NCBI GenBank assembly: GCA_900541045.1
Contig: UQID01000019.1
Location: forward strand, 1-45,451
Length of the DNA stretch: 45,451 nt
Source of the DNA: an uncultured Collinsella sp.
GTDB taxonomy: Bacteria > Actinomycetota > Coriobacteriia > Coriobacteriales > Coriobacteriaceae
Direction: 5' to 3'
This document shows positions 22,594 through 30,310 of the stretch, piece after piece. The translations under genes and the position numbers were made by a program. Below the pieces are notes generated by a model. It did not search any database, was not told the DNA's origin, and worked only from the letters and a program-made list of their open reading frames with translations. The stretch's first letter is position 1. Every line of letters starts with the position of its first letter.

Positions 22594-23358
22594 GTGATTA
22601 AAGCGGAGCGACAGGATAAGGTTCGGCAGCTGCTCGAGGAACAGGGAACGGTCTCGGTCAAGGAGATTTCGGATGCGTTAGGTGTCTCGGATATGACGAT
22701 CCGCCGTGACCTTGAGGAGCTTGCGAGCCTGGGCGAGATCGAGCGCGTGCACGGCGGAGCCCGCAGTGCGCAGAGCCGTCCACACGCTATGCTGCGCCAT
22801 GAGTATTCGCACAGCGAAAAGCGCACGAAGCATGCCGAGGAAAAGTTGCAGATTGCGCGCCGTTCTGTGGAGCTTATCGAGGAAGGCTCGACCATCTTTT
22901 TGGGCACGGGCACCACGGTTGAGCAGATGGCCTCGATGCTGCCGGCGTTTCGCCTGCGCATTGTGACCAATTCGCTTTCGGTGTTTAACCTGCTCGAGGC
23001 GCGCGAAGACTGCGACCTGTGCCTCGTGGGCGGTATGTACCGTCGCCGCACCGCCGCTTTTGTGGGGCCAACGGCCGAGGATACTCTGCGAGCGTTGGGT
23101 ATCGATGCGGCGTTTATCGGCGCCAACGGCATTCTGGATGGCGACGTGTCTACGTCTAATATGGATGAGGGTCGTATCCAGCAGCTCGCCTTTAGCAAGG
23201 CCGACTCGCGCTATCTGATCGCCGACTCCAGCAAGATCGGCAAGCGCGACTTCTACACCTTCTGCCGCCTGGACAGCCTGGACGCCGTAGTGTGCGAGCC
23301 GAGCATCTCCGCCGAAGACCGCGCCGCCATCGAGGAGCACGCGCAGGTCATTTGCTAA
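22594..23358 (+). CDS. DeoR/GlpR family sugar-phosphate-responsive repressor (LacR-like)
   Basis: The product is 254 aa from the GTG at 22594, which has AGGA eight bases upstream; a GTG at 22567 is the alternative. The N-terminal HTH is GTVSVKEISDALGVSDMTIR, followed by RDLEELASLGEIERVHGGAR. The DeoRC effector domain holds TIFLGTGTTVEQMASML, LRIVTNSLSVFNLLEA and YLIADSSKIGKRDFY, where sugar phosphates bind in the family. In lactic acid bacteria the related LacR senses tagatose-6-phosphate. Boxes shared by its own promoter, lacF and lacA support such a role here; this is inferred. It ends tail-to-tail with the AlbA-type gene, with no bases between the stop codons. Confidence 0.88.
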   Translation: MIKAERQDKVRQLLEEQGTVSVKEISDALGVSDMTIRRDLEELASLGEIERVHGGARSAQSRPHAMLRHEYSHSEKRTKHAEEKLQIARRSVELIEEGSTIFLGTGTTVEQMASMLPAFRLRIVTNSLSVFNLLEAREDCDLCLVGGMYRRRTAAFVGPTAEDTLRALGIDAAFIGANGILDGDVSTSNMDEGRIQQLAFSKADSRYLIADSSKIGKRDFYTFCRLDSLDAVVCEPSISAEDRAAIEEHAQVIC

Positions 23359-24615
23359 CTAGCGTAGCAGGCGATACTTCTGCCCTCTGCCGGTGCCTTC
23401 AACTGTCGCCAGGCCTGTCTCAACGAGTTTTTTGAGGATGCGAAGAAGCTTCGAGCGACTAAAGGTGACTTTGGCCGCAAGCTCGCTTGTCGATTGAGGG
23501 TGTACTCCGCTCAGCAGTCCGAATACGATAAGTTCGTCGCCTTTGAGCCCCGGGTTATCCATGAGTAGGGGAAGTGTTACCACAATGGCGTTATCCGAAA
23601 CTTGAAACCGGGGCTTTCTGACGCTGTCCTTATAGGTATCGCGAATTCGCATGATGCCCGTTCCAAAGGCTTCGATAAGACCCAGGCGCAAAAAGACTTC
23701 GGCAAGAATACGATTGCGTCTAACGGATAGCATGTCGGACAGATATTCATCGACGGTCATGCTTGCCGGCAAGCCGCCGGGCGAAGCGACTTCCACACGG
23801 TCGTCGAACATCGAGATGCGGATGTGTGCGGGCGCATCCCAAGTCCTATGAACGACTGCATTGGTAATGGCCTCGCGGAATGCTTCGAGCGGAATGAGCT
23901 CCTTGCGGATCCGCTCCATCCCCTGGATCTCTTCGTAGCAGTACTGGGCTTCGAAAAGCTCAAGGGCTCCGTCAATTTCCGCTAGAACGGATGCATGTTC
24001 AAGAGTCTTGCGCTGCTTAATGAGGTTGATAGTTTCACCAAACACTGCGATGTCGATACCCGGGAAGCCATTCTCGTCCGCGAGCAGTTCTGCCGCGTTG
24101 TTGTAGGTTCCGGTTTCATCAAGCAGGCCAAGGGTTTTGAGAGTATCGGTTGTGAATGACTGAAGCGAAAGTTTTGCTGTTAGACGATTCTCTAAAACGG
24201 TGAAAGATAAATCTTGTTTGTTTGCCGGGAGCTGCTCAAAGGAGAGGTTTTGACCCTCGAGTACAAGACGCGAAAGGCCTAGGGTATCAACTGGAATGGT
24301 CGCGGTGTCATTGCGCTTGTATGCCTTCGAGCGGTATAGGTAAGGCTTCGATCTGCCGGGAAAGACCGTAAGCTCCACGGTTGCATCGGGCTCGTCGATC
24401 TTTAGGGAGTAATCGGGCTGGGGGATGATCGAATCGTTAATCTTGTTTTCGATATCCAGGCAGGTCTGCTTGGGGTCATCGAGGCCAACGGCTTCTCCGT
24501 CGTCGTTAATTCCAAATAGAACGCGTCCTCCCGTGCCATTTGCATAAGCGGAGACGGTTTTAAGGAACGAATTGGTGACGCATTCCTTGAATTCAAGATC
24601 TTTGGATTCTTGCAT
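23359..24615 (-). CDS. AlbA/Schlafen-type ATP-binding DNA-binding regulator
   Basis: The product is 418 aa. Residues 1-115 form an AlbA_2/Schlafen-like domain (MQESKDLEFKECVTNSFLKT, then YANGTGGRVLFGINDDGE). Residues about 235-345 resemble a GHKL-type ATP-binding domain (FREAITNAVVHRTWDAPAH, EVASPGGLPASM, EAFGTGIMRIRDTY). The last 65 residues are a winged HTH (TSELAAKVTFSRSKLLRILKK). Proteins of this design are common and mostly unstudied, and are annotated as ATP-dependent regulators. The ATG at 24615 has GGAG eight bases upstream. Its promoter region carries eight TGACRYG half-sites, which suggests autoregulation. No sugar gene is in the same transcript, so a link to the flanking lac genes is not shown. 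Confidence 0.82.
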   Translation of the reverse strand: MQESKDLEFKECVTNSFLKTVSAYANGTGGRVLFGINDDGEAVGLDDPKQTCLDIENKINDSIIPQPDYSLKIDEPDATVELTVFPGRSKPYLYRSKAYKRNDTATIPVDTLGLSRLVLEGQNLSFEQLPANKQDLSFTVLENRLTAKLSLQSFTTDTLKTLGLLDETGTYNNAAELLADENGFPGIDIAVFGETINLIKQRKTLEHASVLAEIDGALELFEAQYCYEEIQGMERIRKELIPLEAFREAITNAVVHRTWDAPAHIRISMFDDRVEVASPGGLPASMTVDEYLSDMLSVRRNRILAEVFLRLGLIEAFGTGIMRIRDTYKDSVRKPRFQVSDNAIVVTLPLLMDNPGLKGDELIVFGLLSGVHPQSTSELAAKVTFSRSKLLRILKKLVETGLATVEGTGRGQKYRLLR

Positions 24616-24640
24616 TGTGATGCTCCGTTTCGCTTCAATT

Positions 24641-24751
24641 TGACGTGAAAAATAACACGTAAAAATTTTACACGTCATTTTACGCGTCAAAATTATGACA
24701 CGAAAAAATTTGCGTGTCATTATGCGCGTCAAAGTGACGCGAAATGACGCG
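24641..24751 (-). promoter_or_regulatory. Array of TGACRYG half-sites before the AlbA-type gene
   Basis: TGACGTG, TGACACG or TGACGCG occurs on the plus strand at 24641, 24696, 24735 and 24745. The reverse (CACGTCA, CGCGTCA, CGTGTCA) starts at 24671, 24683, 24713 and 24725. ACACGT occurs at 24655. Neighbouring sites are 10-15 bp apart, close to helical turns, and the array starts about 25 bp before the start codon. This is a probable multi-site operator for the gene's own product. Confidence 0.6.
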
Positions 24752-24840
24752 CAAACGCGAATGCATTGGCATTCTGAACAATAATGGAGTTTGTAAGCCT
24801 GGGGCTTGATTGGGCTAACGCATGGAATTATCCGTATTCT

Positions 24841-24892
24841 CGAACACGCTTTCGGTATCATTTTGGCATTAAAAGATACCGAAGTGTGTTCG
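24841..24892. repeat. Inverted repeat with 18-19-nt arms
   Basis: CGAACACGCTTTCGGTATC (24841-24859) and GATACCGAAGTGTGTTCG (24875-24892) pair almost perfectly around a 15-nt AT-rich loop. It is not followed by a T tract. It lies between the AlbA-gene promoter and the 55-nt repeat array; the other DNA from 24752 to 24965 shows nothing else. Confidence 0.55.
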
Positions 24893-24965
24893 TGATGCCG
24901 ATAATAATTAAGAAAGAGGAGCGCTTCGTAGCTGCCTGGAAAGTGAGGATTTGACCATCTGATTG

Positions 24966-25260
24966 TCTCGATCTGTAACAACTAAGCGATCAAATGCTCG
25001 TTAGATGTTACAGATTTAGATTTTCTGCCTGGCCGATTCCGTTTGTCTCAATCTGTAACAACTGGGACCGAAAAGCTCGGCTAGATGTTACAGATCGAGA
25101 TTGAGCGGATTGACCTGTGCGTTTGTCTCGATCTGTAACAGGTAGATGGTCAAAAGTGGGCTAGGTGTTACAGATTTAGATTATTCGGACCGGCCTGTGC
25201 GTTCGTCTCAATCTGTAACAATTAGGACCGAAAATCCCTGCTAGATGTTACAGATCGAGA
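24966..25260. repeat. Array 1: four 55-nt palindromic units at exact 80-bp period
   Basis: Units are 24966-25020, 25046-25100, 25126-25180 and 25206-25260. Each is a 15-nt arm TCTCRATCTGTAACA, a 25-nt core, and a 15-nt arm TGTTACAGATYKAGA. The 25-nt spacers are similar to one another (ending GTTTG or GTTCG). Cores alternate between a GGTCAAAAG-like type and a GGACCGAAAA type. The same unit occurs at 29916-30210 and 35085-35220. There is no ORF and no cas gene. Confidence 0.85.
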
Positions 25261-25284
25261 CAAACGGCCTGCTCGGGCCGAGCC

Positions 25285-25331
25285 AAAAAAATCGGCCGCA
25301 TGCGAGCCCGTGGGGGATTCGCATGCGGCCG
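25285..25331 (-). terminator. Rho-independent terminator of lacG1
   Basis: CGGCCGCATGCGA (25293-25305) pairs with TCGCATGCGGCCG (25319-25331). On the minus strand it is followed by a run of T (25285-25291). Confidence 0.93.
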
Positions 25332-25352
25332 ACAGGGGGTATGCGGCGGAAA

Positions 25353-26774
25353 CTATGCCATGAGCAGGCCGGTCTCCGCGACGTTCTTGTACCAGTACGC
25401 GCTCGCCTTGGGATAGCGCTTCTGGGTCTCAAAGTCGATGTAGAACAGGCCGTAACGTTTGTTATAGCCGTTGGTCCAGGAGAACTGGTCCTGCAGCGAC
25501 CACACAAAGTAACCGTCGACGTTTACGCCGCCGTCGATTGCCTTGAGGATCCATGCGAGATGCTGACGCATGTAGTCGATGCGAGGGGCGTCATCGATGA
25601 AGCCGTCCTCAAAGTCGTCCTTATAGCCCATGCCGTTCTCGGTGATGTAGATCTTCTTGTAGTTGGGGTAATCGTTCTTAATGCGGAGCAGCAGGTCGTA
25701 GAGGCCCTCGGGATAGATAATCCAGTCCCAATCGGTGGTGGGTACGCCTTCGCGCACGCATGACTCGCCCACGCCCTTGAGGAACCAGCGCGAGGAGCCC
25801 TTGTCGCCGGTGCCATTGTGGTTGATGTCGTTTTCGCCCTCGGCAGCACGCAGGAACTGGCACTTGTAGGTGTTGACGCCCAAGCAATCGTTGTAGGGGA
25901 GCGCGGCGGTCAGCGCGGCGATGTCCTCGTCGCGGACGTCGAGCTCGCCGCCGGCGATATGGGCCAGCTTGGTCGCAGCCTCCATGGTGTCGGCTGCATA
26001 GTGGCCGCGGAAGGTAGCGTCGAGTACCCAGCGGTTGTTGATGACGTCGGCCATGCGAGCTGCCTCGCAGTCGGCGGCGTTGTTGGGATCGAGGGGATAC
26101 TTGGGCTCCAGGTTCTGGACAATGCCGATCTCGCCCTCAAAGCCGCCCTCATGGAAGGCGACGACAGCCTTGGCGTGGGCCACCATCATGTTGTGCATGA
26201 GCTGGAAGGCCTTGTCCAGGCGATACTTCTCGCCGTGCGGCCAGTTGCCGACGATAAAGCTGCCCTCGGCGGTCGCGGGAATCTCGTTAAAGGTAAACCA
26301 GTGCTTGACCTCGGTGAACTCGGCAAAGCAGAACTTGGCGTACTCGACAAAGGCGTCGATCGTCGTGCGCGTCAGGAAGCCCTCGCCGCCGTTCTGGTAA
26401 AAGGCCTCAGGTGTATCAAAGTGATCGAGCGTGACATAGGGGATAACGCCGGCATTATTGCAGGTGGCAAAGAGCTCGTGATAGAAGGCAACACCCTCGG
26501 GGTTAATCTCGCCAGTGCCGTTGGGGAAGATACGGCTCCAAGCGATGGAGACACGGATACCGTTGATGCCGAAGCGCTGGCACAGGTCGATATCGACCGG
26601 GTACTTGTTGTAGAAATCGCTTGCGGGGTCGGGGGAGAAGCGACCCTGAGCAGCCAAGAAATCGTCCCAGGGTACTTTGCCCTTGCCGTGCGTACGGGTC
26701 TCGCCCTCAACCTGGTAAGCAGCGGTGGCGCCGCCAAACACAAAGCCGTTGGGGAACTGCATGGGATTGGTCAT
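25353..26774 (-). CDS. lacG: GH1 6-phospho-beta-galactosidase (LacG1)
   Basis: The product is a 473-aa family-1 glycosidase. It would hydrolyse lactose-6-P or related 6-phospho-beta-galactosides to galactose-6-P in the cytoplasm. Motifs: FVFGGATAAYQVEGETRTHG, PASDFYNKYPVDIDL, the acid/base Glu164 in WFTFNEIPATAEG and the nucleophile Glu379 in IYITENGMGYK. The phosphate-binding set of known LacG (Ser, Lys, Tyr) is kept as S432, K439 and Y441 in FSWTNGYNKRYG, which separates it from plain beta-glucosidases. It is encoded downstream of lacE1 in the same transcript. Aryl or glucosidic 6-phosphates remain possible substrates. Confidence 0.88.
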   Translation of the reverse strand: MTNPMQFPNGFVFGGATAAYQVEGETRTHGKGKVPWDDFLAAQGRFSPDPASDFYNKYPVDIDLCQRFGINGIRVSIAWSRIFPNGTGEINPEGVAFYHELFATCNNAGVIPYVTLDHFDTPEAFYQNGGEGFLTRTTIDAFVEYAKFCFAEFTEVKHWFTFNEIPATAEGSFIVGNWPHGEKYRLDKAFQLMHNMMVAHAKAVVAFHEGGFEGEIGIVQNLEPKYPLDPNNAADCEAARMADVINNRWVLDATFRGHYAADTMEAATKLAHIAGGELDVRDEDIAALTAALPYNDCLGVNTYKCQFLRAAEGENDINHNGTGDKGSSRWFLKGVGESCVREGVPTTDWDWIIYPEGLYDLLLRIKNDYPNYKKIYITENGMGYKDDFEDGFIDDAPRIDYMRQHLAWILKAIDGGVNVDGYFVWSLQDQFSWTNGYNKRYGLFYIDFETQKRYPKASAYWYKNVAETGLLMA

Positions 26775-26807
26775 GAGTCATCCTTTCTGTGGGATTCGAA
26801 TAGGGAG

Positions 26808-26834
26808 GGTGCCCGAACTGGGGATCCGGGCACC
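26808..26834 (-). other. Intercistronic hairpin between lacE1 and lacG1
   Basis: GGTGCCCG (26808-26815) pairs with CGGGCACC (26827-26834). There is no T run. Equivalent hairpins lie in the other two lacE/lacG gaps. It may protect an mRNA end or adjust relative expression. Confidence 0.5.
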
Positions 26835-26849
26835 AACAGAGGGAGGAAA

Positions 26850-28610
26850 CTAGTCGAGGTTCTCGCGGAGCCACTTGATGGCGCCAGCGGGGTCGCGAGT
26901 AAGGTCGATATATTCCTTACCGCGGGGAGCGAGCAGCTTAATGCCCAGACGATCGGTGTCGGCCTTCATGTCGTTGTAGTAGCTACGGACCTGCGGGGCA
27001 AGCACGATAACGTCGTACTGATCCATGATGGCAGTGTGCTGGCCATAGGCGCCTGCGGAGGAAGCGATGTTCTCTCCGGTCTGCGCAGCACCTTCCTTGA
27101 TGGCGTTGGCAAGCATGGCAGAGGTGCCGGCGCCGGCGCACAGGACGAGGACCTTCAGGCCATCGACATCCTTCTTAGCGGATGCGTCGGAGGCGGGCTC
27201 GGGCTGATCGGCGGCAGCGGCGGTCGGCTCGACGGAAGCGGTAGCCTGCTCGACAACGGGCGCAGAGGTGCTGGCGGCGATGGCGGCGGCACCATTGGAC
27301 TCGAGACCCAGCTCGGCGGCGCGCTCGGCCTCCTGGTCGCAGAGCAGCTTATCGTATGCCTTCAAGAACGGCAGGTAGATGATGGCGTCCAGCAAGATGA
27401 TGATCGCGACAAATACCAGGGCGATAAGCTGGAAGTTCGTGGTGATGAAAATGCCGATGGGGGCAGGGGTGGCCCAAGGCACCACGAAGGAGAAGCCGTT
27501 CATACCCACATTGTCGATAAAGAACTTGGCAATACTCACGTTGACGCAGCCGGCGGCAACAAAGGGGATGAGCATGTAGGGGTTAAGGATCATCGGCGCG
27601 CCAAAGAGCAGCGGCTCGTTGACAGCAAAGGCGACCGGTACGATCGAGGCCTTACCGACGGCTTTGAGCTGCTTGGACTTCATAAAGAGAATCAGCAGAA
27701 GCGGCACGATAAACGTGGCGCCGGTGCCGCCGAACTCACCCACGAGCGACATGTTGAAGGTGAGGGAATGGGCGGGGTGACCACCGGCCAGCAGAACCTG
27801 CAGGTTCTCGGCCTGGTTGGCAAGACGGATGGGGTCGATGCCCGGCTGGACGATCGAGGGACCGTGGACGCCGATGAACCAGAAGAACGCGGTGGCTGCC
27901 TGGATAAGGATAAGGCCAGGATAGGTTTCTGCAGCGGTAAAGAGCGGGGAGAGCAGCTTGATGAGCAGCTCGGAGAACGGAACGCCCATGAGGTTGCGCA
28001 CGACGACATCGATGATGCCGCAGATGATGACAGCGCCGCCGAAGGGGATGATGTCACGGAAGTTCTGAGCGATGGCGCCCGGGACCTCCTTGGGTAGCTT
28101 AATGGTCAGATCGCGCGAGACGCAGAACTTGTAAACCCACACGGTAATGAACGCGGCGATATAGGCCGAGAACAGACCGCGCGTACCCATGCTGGTGCAA
28201 TCGAAGACCGAAAGCTCGGAGCCGTTGAACTTGGTGGTGAACTGCGTAACAGCGAGCAGCAGCATGCTGCACTGGGCGGCCACCATGGTGGAGCCGTCGT
28301 TGAGCACCTTGCCGGCGGGCATGCGACGGTTCATGGAAGCCGTGAAGTTCTTGGCGGTGGTGCCGGCAACCATGATGCCCATGACGCCCATGGTGAAGTT
28401 GTACAGCTTGTTGCACCAGTCGATGAGCGGCTGGGGCAGCGTGATGCCAACGACGCCGGGAAGGGTGGCGATCAACAGGAAGATCGAAGAGGTGAGGACG
28501 ATGGGCATGCACCCAAGGAATCCGTCCTTGATGGCCTGGAGATAGATGTTCCTCGAGATCTTCTCGAAGAACGGTTGATGCTTTTCGAGCATCTTTACGA
28601 TGGCGTCCAT
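26850..28610 (-). CDS. lacE: PTS lactose/cellobiose-family EIICB (LacE1)
   Basis: The product is a 586-aa fused transporter. The IIC domain (about 1-430) starts MDAIVKMLEKHQPFFEKISR and has about ten membrane segments with GVHGPSIVQPGIDPI and FAVNEPLLFGAPMILNPYML, which are typical. A linker rich in Ala/Pro/Ser/Val (about 440-480) follows. The IIB domain has the phosphorylated Cys491 in VLVLCAGAGTSAMLANAIKE. Fusion order and length fit LacE. It needs EIIA; the only EIIA of this family in the window is lacF at 40197. GGAGC precedes the ATG. Its transcript continues into lacG1, and it is divergent from lacI1. Confidence 0.93.
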   Translation of the reverse strand: MDAIVKMLEKHQPFFEKISRNIYLQAIKDGFLGCMPIVLTSSIFLLIATLPGVVGITLPQPLIDWCNKLYNFTMGVMGIMVAGTTAKNFTASMNRRMPAGKVLNDGSTMVAAQCSMLLLAVTQFTTKFNGSELSVFDCTSMGTRGLFSAYIAAFITVWVYKFCVSRDLTIKLPKEVPGAIAQNFRDIIPFGGAVIICGIIDVVVRNLMGVPFSELLIKLLSPLFTAAETYPGLILIQAATAFFWFIGVHGPSIVQPGIDPIRLANQAENLQVLLAGGHPAHSLTFNMSLVGEFGGTGATFIVPLLLILFMKSKQLKAVGKASIVPVAFAVNEPLLFGAPMILNPYMLIPFVAAGCVNVSIAKFFIDNVGMNGFSFVVPWATPAPIGIFITTNFQLIALVFVAIIILLDAIIYLPFLKAYDKLLCDQEAERAAELGLESNGAAAIAASTSAPVVEQATASVEPTAAAADQPEPASDASAKKDVDGLKVLVLCAGAGTSAMLANAIKEGAAQTGENIASSAGAYGQHTAIMDQYDVIVLAPQVRSYYNDMKADTDRLGIKLLAPRGKEYIDLTRDPAGAIKWLRENLD

Positions 28611-28714
28611 AGAGCTCCTTTGCTACTTGATGCGCGATGCATGTGGATGGAACTGGTCGTCGATGGATGGTCAGGACTGCCCGGAAACCTTCCTGCTTAA
28701 GGAAGGCATTGCGA

Positions 28715-28757
28715 AATGACAACGTAGGACATTTCGTTAATGACAACGTAAGACATT
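28715..28757. promoter_or_regulatory. Tandem LacI-type operators of cluster 1
   Basis: AATGACAACGTAGGACATT (28715-28733) and AATGACAACGTAAGACATT (28739-28757) differ at one position and start 24 bp apart. They lie between divergent lacE1 and lacI1. The AATG...ACGT...CATT frame matches the sites in clusters 2 and 3, while the inner bases differ, as expected for paralogous regulators. Confidence 0.6.
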
Positions 28758-28801
28758 TTTGGAAGAGCAACAAGGATATACGGGTGAGTGGTCGATATTG
28801 T

Positions 28802-28823
28802 CCGGTAAACGGTTGATTTATCA
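28802..28823 (+). promoter_or_regulatory. GGTAAACGGT box shared with the aga PTS promoter
   Basis: This 22-base block differs from 9743-9764 at only one position and contains GGTAAACGGT (28804-28813) and GATTTATCA. It lies 64-85 bp before the lacI1 start. Confidence 0.5.
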
Positions 28824-28886
28824 GTCAGGCAGGTAGTGTATGCTAGAACGCAAAAAACAAGCGATAGAGAACCGAGTGGAGAAGCA

Positions 28887-29897
28887 GTGGCAACGATGGA
28901 CAAGAAAAACGTCTCGATGAACGATGTGGCGATTGCCGCGGGTGTTTCTCTCAAGACGGTTTCGCGTGTGATCAACGAGCCCGATAGCGTGCGCGAGTCG
29001 ACACGCGATAAGGTCCATTCGGCAATGGAGGCGCTCGGATTTCGAACCAACTTTGCCGCGCGTTCGCTCAAGTTGGGCCGTTACGGGTGCATCGGCGTCG
29101 TGCTGTTCCACTTGTCGGGCGGTGCCGTGGACATGATCGACGGTATCGCCGATGCCGCCGAAGAACGCGGCTTTGCGCTCACAATGATTAAGAAGCGGGC
29201 GGGGGAGAAGATGACCCTTGCCGAAGCGGCGCGTAGGATGTCGCAGCTGCCTGTTGATGGCATGATCTTCAACCTGCGTCAGATGGTCGATGACTTTGAT
29301 ACCTTTGAGGCACCGAAGGACCTCAAGACGGTGATTATCACGCCGATGGAGCATCCTACCTGCTCTACCGTTAGTGACGATCAAGAGGGCGGTGCGCGCA
29401 TGGCGTGCGAGTACTTCTTAAATCGCGGGCACAAGAACGTGTACTTCGTCTCTGGTAAGAAAGAAGCGCTGTCGAGCCAGTGCCGTATGAAAGGTTGGCG
29501 AGCGGCACTCGAGGCGCATGGGATTGAGCCGCCCGAGCCTCTGCAAGGCGATTGGAATGCGGATAGTGGCTATGCCGCGGGCCTTGTGCTTGCCGATAAA
29601 CCCGATTGCACGGCGGTCCTCGCTGCTAACGACTGCATGGCAAACGGCGTGATGATGGCTCTACGTGACAAGGGTCTGAGTGTGCCCGATGATGTGTCCG
29701 TGATCGGCTTTGATGACGAGCTTTACAAGACGATTCCCAACTCGATTCTGACGTCGGTGAAGTTTCGCCACCGCGAACTGGGCATCCGTGCGCTTAACGA
29801 GGTCGTCGCAGGTCTGGAAGCCCCGAGCTCCAGAAGCCGTACGCTCGTCTCGGGCGTGTTTGTCGAGCGTTCCAGCGTAAGGGATCTGCGGGCGTAG
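28887..29897 (+). CDS. LacI family regulator of cluster 1
   Basis: The product is 336 aa from the GTG at 28887, which has GGAG about six bases upstream; the ATG at 28896 is an alternative. The HTH is VSMNDVAIAAGVSLKTVSRV, followed by INEPDSVRESTRDKV and FAARSLKLGR, the hinge. The periplasmic-binding-like effector domain includes MIFNLRQMVDDFD, HPTCSTVSDDQEGGARMACE and LAANDCMANGVMMALRDKGL. It ends with FVERSSVRDLRA. It is divergent from lacE1-lacG1, with two putative operators between, so it probably represses that pair until an inducer sugar is present. The inducer is unknown. Confidence 0.88.
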   Translation: MATMDKKNVSMNDVAIAAGVSLKTVSRVINEPDSVRESTRDKVHSAMEALGFRTNFAARSLKLGRYGCIGVVLFHLSGGAVDMIDGIADAAEERGFALTMIKKRAGEKMTLAEAARRMSQLPVDGMIFNLRQMVDDFDTFEAPKDLKTVIITPMEHPTCSTVSDDQEGGARMACEYFLNRGHKNVYFVSGKKEALSSQCRMKGWRAALEAHGIEPPEPLQGDWNADSGYAAGLVLADKPDCTAVLAANDCMANGVMMALRDKGLSVPDDVSVIGFDDELYKTIPNSILTSVKFRHRELGIRALNEVVAGLEAPSSRSRTLVSGVFVERSSVRDLRA

Positions 29898-29915
29898 ACG
29901 TGCTCGGCCTGCTCG

Positions 29916-30210
29916 TCTAAATCTGTAACAGGTGGGACCCGAAAACTCGGCTAGATGTTACAGATTTAGACAATTCGGCCCGGCTTATTCCGTTTGTCTC
30001 GATCTGTAACAGTTAGGAGTGAAATGACCAGCCAGGTGTTACAGATCTAGATTGATTGGATTGACCCATCTGTTTGTCTCGATCTGTAACATCTAAGCGG
30101 TCAAAAGCGGTCTACATGTTACAGATTGAGATTTTTGGCTTGGCCTGTGCGTTCACCTCGATCTGTAACAGCTGGGACCCAAAAACTCGGCTAGATGTTA
30201 CAGATTGAGA
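29916..30210. repeat. Array 2: four 55-nt palindromic units
   Basis: Units are 29916-29970, 29997-30051, 30077-30131 and 30156-30210, each exactly 55 nt, with spacers of 26, 25 and 24 nt. The arms are RATCTGTAACA and TGTTACAGAT as in array 1. Core types are GGACCC, an odd core (GGAGTGAAATG), GCGGTCAAAAG and GGACCC. The array fills the gap between lacI1 and the convergent lacE2. Confidence 0.85.
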
Positions 30211-30240
30211 TGAACAGGAGGACGGGTGCGGTCTAAACAA

Positions 30241-30277
30241 AATGGCCCGCGCATCACACATCGATGCACGGGCCATT
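30241..30277. terminator. Bidirectional terminator of lacE2 and lacI1
   Basis: AATGGCCCGCGCATC (30241-30255) pairs with GATGCACGGGCCATT (30263-30277) with one mismatch. The minus-strand side is followed by TTGTTTAG and the plus-strand side by TATTGTC. Confidence 0.85.
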
Positions 30278-30310
30278 TATTGTCTGCAAGCGGCAGGTGG
30301 TGTCAGCGTC

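Noticed and set aside
23359..24981. Start of the AlbA-type gene far upstream at 24981
   Set aside because: The extra 122 residues cross the operator array and have no homology; the ATG at 24615 has a good ribosome binding site and begins the domain.
24966..25260. CRISPR array
   Set aside because: Repeated units are 55-nt palindromes with variable cores, the spacers are similar to each other, and no cas gene is in the window.
25353..26774. Plain beta-glucosidase annotation for the GH1 genes
   Set aside because: The Ser-Lys-Tyr phosphate-binding set and overall similarity to LacG, together with adjacent LacE, favour 6-phospho-beta-galactosidase.
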